A DNA stretch of 64,000 nucleotides from Metallyticus violacea. Taxonomy: Eukaryota > Arthropoda > Insecta > Mantodea > Metallyticidae. Made by a program: the position numbers and the translations under genes. Of this stretch, positions 58,828 to 64,000 are shown one piece after another. Every line of letters begins with the position of its first letter. Positions within the stretch are counted from its first letter, which is position 1. The notes beneath the pieces were generated by a model that saw only the letters and a list, made by a program, of their open reading frames with translations, was not told the origin of the DNA and made no database searches. Location of the stretch: positions 69,267,501 through 69,331,500 of the forward strand of contig CM060842.1 in assembly GCA_030762175.1 (NCBI GenBank), given 5' to 3'.

Positions 58828-60209
58828 ATGATCCCTGTAGTTGTTAACATCACATTTTATCTTTTACAATTTTTGTGTCTTCAAAAATAAAAAAAAAATG
58901 TTTAGTTAACCCTAATATTCTAAAAAATATGTTTTAAATTTTCAAAATATTTTTATTTTTAATTCTTGGTTAAATACCTTGTGTATCTGAATGCTCTAGA
59001 TGACCATGCGACCAAATATGTATTGAATTAATAATAAAGTAAAATATAATACAACACATATATTTTAAGCGGATGAACTATTTTTTAAAAAGAAACAACC
59101 TTGTCAGATTTTTCACTTGAAGTGTATAGAGTATAGTTAAGTATTAAAATTATTTTGCGTGCTTTATTAATGTTTACTAAAATTAAAGTAACTTAAATAT
59201 ATTCTAAAAACTAAATTTTCCTCAACGTAGCAATGTTCGAAATTTGATACAATGTTGTTTTCAGAGAAGTGTAACCGGGAAGTTGAGCTTATAATTATTT
59301 ACTGGTAATTTGACTGCGCGATGTATAAACCGCAGAATGGACGACAAGCAACATATAACAGAATTGGCTTGTCGAGCATTTTCAGCAAGTACCGTTGTTA
59401 CAGTTTAGAGAGAAAGAGAAACAGCCAACTTTACAAGCGAATTCTCAGTGTGACAAATAATTGAGTTGACACGTGTTCCCGATGAGGTTTCGGTTTACAT
59501 GAAAAACACTTGCAAAAACAGAATGTAAAAGCAATTGAAATAGCGGCAATCGAATCAACAGGAGCCCTGTGAAATAATTCACATTTCAGATGTAGCCATT
59601 CTGGGCAGTTGGGGGTGTTATCGATGTGCTTGACCATGACACTCAAATTAATGGCTATAAGGCTTCAAGGGAGCAGATTTCCAAACCACTGCTGTAAAAC
59701 ACGACATAGAATATGAATGTACATAATATATGGAGTTCGCTTAATTTGGCACTACTTCAGGTCTGCATCACTTGACATATGACAAACTGCCTTTCAGGTG
59801 CATATCAGGGTGACAGCCTAGTCATTTGTACCTGATTATGTCAAGAAATCCGAGTACTATGGGAGGCGCTTGAGTGAAATCAGGTGAACATTATGAAACT
59901 CCAGCATAAACAAGATCGAGTCATTAAGAACTATCTGCCAGAATTGCGATGGAAATGACATGCTAGACGTTAGTTTTTGAAAAATGTCATGTAAAGACAG
60001 AGAGTGCAAGTACCCAACGCATTTTTCAGATTGTTAAACCATTTTGAGAAACTTATTGAGACAATAAAAATGTTTTAAAAAATCATCATTTATCATCAGT
60101 ACGAATTTCAGCATTTGGTTAGAGCAATTTTTCATAATGATTTAAAAATCTGCCCAGAATCAGCAAAAAAGTACAAATTCTTAAAATGCGGATTCCTAAA
60201 ATTTATTTG

Positions 60210-60210
<1 letters not shown>
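58828..60210. other. No recognised feature
   Basis: AT-rich. The minus-strand frame 59431-59646 has scattered Cys/His residues but no spacing that fits a known finger. Confidence 0.45.

Positions 60211-60212
<2 letters not shown>

Positions 60213-60251
<39 letters not shown>
60213..60251. repeat. TA dinucleotide microsatellite
   Basis: About 19 uninterrupted TA units, 200 bases upstream of the transposase remnant. Confidence 0.95.
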
Positions 60252-60256
<5 letters not shown>

Positions 60257-60419
60257 GTGATAACGAGATTAATAAGTAGCTCAAGTGTAACAGCAGATAA
60301 ATTGTCTTCTGCTTCCATGGATTAGAAAATTTGACCTTTTTAAATCTCACTCCATCTCGTTCTTGGTCTGTCCTTGAGGGTCAGCCATTTAATAGCCAAA
60401 CACATGATATTGTAGAGAT

Positions 60420-60885
60420 GTGCTGGGGATTTTAAAGGAAAATAGTACACCATACAACAAGTATAGCTTCAAGCGTTACGTCATGCAGTGCATGGATGAC
60501 AATGTAGATGCCAAAGGCGTTATTTTTTCATCAATATGTCTTACTTCTCAGTGTTTATGGAGAGATAAGAGGCTTGACTGCCTATCACTATACCGAAACA
60601 CTCGCGAAATTGGGCAGTCAATAAAGTCAAAATGTTCAGAAATGCACTCGGGTGTTATCTTTTTACACTATCAGCATTGTCCACACCGTCCTGCAGCAAT
60701 TTCTGACGCAACACGTTACAACCCTGACACGTCTTCGTGTGATTTTTACGTTTTTGAGTAGTTGAAACGTGCCCTCATAGGTAAATAATTCACATGTACA
60801 AAAGATGACATAGTTCAATAATGATTCCAGTAACAGCGCAGAATATTACGAAGCTGAATCAAAATTTTGTACTTTATTCCAGGTA
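60420..60885 (+). pseudogene. Tc1/mariner transposase remnant (central and C-terminal)
   Basis: The 113-codon frame 60420-60761 contains CMDDNVDAKGVIF, then HSGVIFLHYQHCPHRPAA, which corresponds to the mariner LHDNARPHTA segment but with the catalytic Asp-Asn altered to Tyr-Gln, and YNPDTSSCDFYVF, the third acidic block. After a stop it continues with LKRALIGK (about 60765) and, in another frame, SAEYYEAESKF (about 60833-60870). The loss of the second catalytic Asp and the later stops mean no activity. The N-terminus is not visible. Confidence 0.72.
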
Positions 60886-61086
60886 TAAGATTTTTAAATT
60901 ACTGTCTCTAGCTAGTATGCTTTTCCGTAGGTTTATATTGTAAGATTTGCCTTGGAATACATTCCATTAAAATTATACATTAATGTATATATTCATTATA
61001 TTGAATATGTTTCGAAAAATATTTCAATATATGATTTGTGTACTTTTATCTCACTGCTGTTATTATATTTCTCTGTTATTTCCGTA

Positions 61087-61372
61087 GGCCCTGGTAGTGC
61101 AGTGATAACTATACTTGCCTGCTAAACCCAAGATCGCGGGTTCAAACCCGGTCAGAACCGATGGATTTTTTCGGGCGTAAAAATCCTAAGTATGGCTTTC
61201 TTCAGAAGGGAAGTAAAGCCGTGGGTCCCCTGTCGTACATTTATGGCACAATAAAGAACCTCAAGCCTGAAAGAAGAGGCCTCTGAGTAAAATTTGTCGG
61301 CCATTTCACGCCCTGATTTGAATGGGACGCTGATGACCTGAGATGATACAGAAAAATAAACCAAATAAATAT
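61087..61372 (+). mobile_element. SINE-1 copy h
   Basis: GGCCCTGGTAGTGCAGTGATAAC as box A region, box B GGGTTCAAACCCGGTC, full body and a shortened tail: GGGACGCTGATGACCTGAGAT then GATACAGAAAAATAAACC, so the 3' arm of the tail hairpin is lost. No convincing target-site duplication was found. Confidence 0.92.
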
Positions 61373-61550
61373 TACATTTCCTAAGTTTTCAAGCTCCTGA
61401 ATCGCACAATATATTTGGAATAGTCTTTATTTTATAGTATTTTAATTGAGTCTCTTTAGTTTATTTTGTTTTAATCAATGCTATTGTATTGTTTCTCAAT
61501 TACTCTTAATTTTTGTTATATTTTGAATTTAAACAAATTATACATCTGCC

Positions 61551-61640
61551 TCTCCGTGGTCTACTGCTTTATTTGCGACTAGTAATCCTGAGATCTTGGT
61601 TCAAATCCCGATCAGGTCAAGCTTTTTTTTTATTTATTTT
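61551..61640 (+). mobile_element. tRNA-like sequence followed by a T-run
   Basis: TCCGTGGTCTACTGC could be a box A remnant and TTGGTTCAAATCCCGATCAGG is a good box B. A run of T follows at 61623-61632. It is single-copy in the window; either a tRNA pseudogene or the head of another SINE. Confidence 0.5.
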
Positions 61641-62984
61641 TTGTTTTTTGTTATTCTGAGAAGGTGAATAGCAAATAGTTTCAAGACACCAAGAACTCCG
61701 AGCTCATATACACTATCATTAATTCCTTTCATATATACCTACACAGTCCACAATCCACAGACGCTGTGAGAAGACCAAAGCAGTCAAAGCGACAAAAAAT
61801 TAAACATTAGAGTCAATGACAACAGTCGGCTAATAAAATATTTACTTATTGTAATAATTATATAAATATTTAGCTTTAGATTCTGTAGAATTTCTTTATT
61901 GAATGTGTAATTATTTTGAATACATTACATTACTCAATACAGCGTCCATAATCTCTGCCATTCAACAAACACTTTAAGCAGTCAACAAACAATTGAATTA
62001 TGGAGGGAAATTCAGGAATTTGTGAGCTTTCTAAAGAAATATTGGATAAATCTAACCAGCTCGTGGGGAAATTAGTTTTAAGTAAATAAAAAAACGCCGT
62101 AAAAATTATTTTAATAGGAAGCAATAAATCATAAGTTAACGAGGATATTAATTCAGTAGCATAATGATAACGTTTGGTTAGTTACCGTTTTTAAAAAATC
62201 TAATGAAGAAAAATATGACACAATATATTGTTTTCTATGATATAGCAATTTTTTTTCGTTAGGAATGCCGTAACCTTTGTCCTTACGGTATATATTTCCA
62301 AATTGTTTTACAACATTTGCACATTTTGAATCTGTCTCTTGGATTTCGTCTTATGTGTTGTAAAATTAAGAGTTTGATCTTAGCAATAAAAAAAATTAAT
62401 TTGTTTTAAATGTATGCTTCAATTGCTCAAAACAAGCTGCATTATTTTTAATAACTGAAAAACAAAAAGCTCAAATTAACCATGGATATATAAATTTAAA
62501 TGTTCTCTACTATATTCGTAGTTTCATTCCTCCAAATGAGGGGGAGGGCGATTTTCACGGGTGTTCCTTCTGAGGGATTGTTAGACGATTAAGTTTATCT
62601 TCGTATCGAAACTGCCACAAAGTCTGTGTTCGCTTCTCAGGGTTGAGTAGGAGAGACTGGTCCGAATACCTCCACCAAAGCAGATGTTGGTGCAACTTCT
62701 GTGATGGTTTCCTCAAGAGTAGGTTCAATAGTAGCGGACGCGAGCGTTTCCCAACCATCAGACAGGTAGGTTCCCTTCTTCGACAGCTGAATTATACTTG
62801 GAATGATGAACTGATCTTTTCACAAGAATGTTCCATGGTCCATCAGTCAAAAAGGATTGACTTGTCACAACATACACCATTTAAAGTCCTTACTTCGATT
62901 CTTGAAACTGTATATAAAATCTTACCTTATAGCAAACACTGAAAATGTCGTTCAGATGTTTTACCGGGTAAACTTATTCTGATT
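61641..62984. other. No recognised gene; one coding-like stretch
   Basis: On the minus strand 62530-62800 is less AT-rich than its surroundings and has two overlapping frames, one of which reads SDGWETLASATIEPTLEET and VAPTSALVEVFGPVSP. Neither is recognised; it could be an old exon or part of the adjoining transposon. Confidence 0.35.
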
Positions 62985-63304
62985 GATACGATTTAGTTCA
63001 ACCACTGTAGACCGCTGTAGTGTTTCTGATTTCATTTCGTACATTTTCATTGTATTCTTTTGTGTTCTTTAGAAGTGTGAGGATTTATTTTGTGCATTTT
63101 GTCCTTCAACCTACCCCTCAAATAAAAATCACAAATTGTTAGATCTGGGGAACGAGAGGATCATACACCAGCTCTTATTACTCATCTTCAAACACTTCCC
63201 TAAATGGACTTATCTGCTGTATGAGCAATGACTTAATCTTAATGAAACCACCTAAACAATTTCTCTTCTTCCGTAAGTTTATTAAAAATGGGGTCAAAAT
63301 GTCA
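62985..63304 (-). pseudogene. Tc1/mariner-type transposase, C-terminal half (split by a SINE)
   Basis: Minus-strand reading gives PIFNKLTEEEKLFRWF, a worn QQD block (seen as stop-D), IAHTADKSI, then SSRSPDLTICDFYLRGRLKD with the third catalytic Asp, KINPHT and the NVRNEIRN-like tail near 63020-63070. Stops and a frameshift break it. The upstream half of the same gene is at 63574-64000, beyond SINE-1 copy i. Confidence 0.78.
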
Positions 63305-63311
63305 TTTCTAT

Positions 63312-63566
63312 TTGGTTTATTTACGGATGCTCTTTAACATCTCAGGTTATCAGCGTTCCAATCAATTCAGGATGTGAAACGTCCGACAAATTTTGCTCAG
63401 AGACCTCTTTTTTCATGCTTGAGGTTCTTTTTCGTGCCGTAAATGTACGACACGGGACCATGGATTTACTTCCCTTCCGAAGGACGCCGTACTTAGAATT
63501 AATCAATCGATACTAACCGGGATTGAAACCGCGATATTGGGTTTAGGAAGCAAGTACGATTATTAT
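63312..63566 (-). mobile_element. SINE-1 copy i inserted into a transposase pseudogene
   Basis: The minus strand carries the head from the CTTCCTAAACCC segment, box B (GGTTTCAATCCCGGTT, mutated), the GTGTCGTACATTTACGGCAC segment and the tail (GGAACGCTGATAACCTGAGATG, TTAAAGAGCATCCG). The first 20-odd bases of the head are not recognisable. TTTCTAT at 63305-63311 and 63567-63573 is a likely short target-site duplication. Confidence 0.88.
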
Positions 63567-63573
63567 TTTCTAT

Positions 63574-64000
63574 CTACTCTTTAAAAACCTGGTCGATCAT
63601 GCGTCTTGGGATAATTATACACAAAACTCAAGTTTTTCTATCATAAAGAGCGTTTTATTGTATAAAATTTGGATTATCAGAATACCAATATGGAGCGTGG
63701 AGAATATTCACACGAGCATTATGGTTGAACGATGCCTGATCTGAAAAGAACACAACCTCTTGGTCGATTAACCTTGATGAAAGAAACCACTCACAATAAC
63801 GCACACATTATATGGGATCAGGTGTAGACAATGTGAAAGAGCACACTTGTAAAGTTTGAGTTTTAATAATATTGTTGCTTATGTGCAGAAGACACCGAAA
63901 CCCAAAGTTACTCTTCTAATTTCAGTAGTGATTTTGTTAGCGAACGTTTTAAGATTTGCATCAATTTCATCTAATTTGTTAAAACCGCACGTCTTTGCAC
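63574..64000 (-). pseudogene. Tc1/mariner-type transposase, N-terminal/central half (runs off window)
   Basis: On the minus strand EVVFFSDQASFNHNARVN (about 63705-63765) holds the first catalytic Asp in the form SDQASF. It is followed by APYWYSDNPNFIQ and LYDRKT, and IPRRMIDQVFKE (about 63577-63615) leads to the SINE insertion. The helix-turn-helix region would lie to the right, partly outside the window. Confidence 0.78.

Noticed and set aside
59431..59646. Zinc-finger protein fragment on the minus strand
   Set aside because: Several Cys and His residues occur, but their spacing fits no finger class I know.
1..64000. CRISPR array, operon or bacterial genes
   Set aside because: No regularly spaced repeats with unique spacers and no ribosome-binding-site/ORF organisation; all evidence points to an animal nuclear genome.

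Overview
This window looks like intergenic DNA from a large, AT-rich animal genome, most likely an arthropod and probably an insect. No exon of a recognisable single-copy host gene is visible. The protein-like signal I can name comes from transposable elements: an I-clade non-LTR retrotransposon, an older non-LTR remnant, Tc1/mariner-type transposases, a ZBED/hAT transposase and a fragment of a repetitive arthropod protein family. The arthropod call rests on these families and on abundant tRNA-derived SINEs. The species cannot be fixed from the sequence alone.

Layout. 1-612 is a trinucleotide array. 1850-2080 holds decaying tandem units. 3600-4390 is the 3' end of an old non-LTR element. 6976-7125 is a perfect 150-bp palindrome, followed by a ZBED/hAT transposase remnant on the minus strand (7385-8900). 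9.6-20.6 kb carries scattered SINEs, a Tc1/mariner remnant (13.45-13.98 kb) and a fragment with an HGE-FHQDI-like motif (20.35-20.60 kb). 24.8-25.9 kb has a SINE-3 copy, a 51-bp retro-insertion and a SINE-1 copy. 32.6-33.6 kb is a diverged tandem duplication of about 0.5 kb. 36.4-38.4 kb holds two more transposase remnants. 39604-45535 is a nearly full-length 5.9-kb I-type LINE inserted into an older LINE remnant. 46642-47301 is an internally deleted mariner. 51695-52691 is bounded by inverted repeats. 55.7-64 kb has more SINEs and two further mariner-type remnants, one split by a SINE.

How the parts relate. Three short-element families recur. SINE-1 (nine copies, tRNA head, about 300 bp) ends in a hairpin-forming tail whose sequence closely resembles the 3' end of the I-type LINE and a 51-bp solo insertion. 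This suggests that the LINE machinery recognises this tail and moves SINE-1 in trans. SINE-2 (three copies) has a type II tRNA head and a different tail. SINE-3 has two copies. Many insertions have readable target-site duplications, so their boundaries are firm and several nested events can be ordered in time. The LINE has intact catalytic motifs but about five single-base frameshifts. Its 3' UTR holds three tandem units, each with a small hairpin whose stem changes in a compensatory way.
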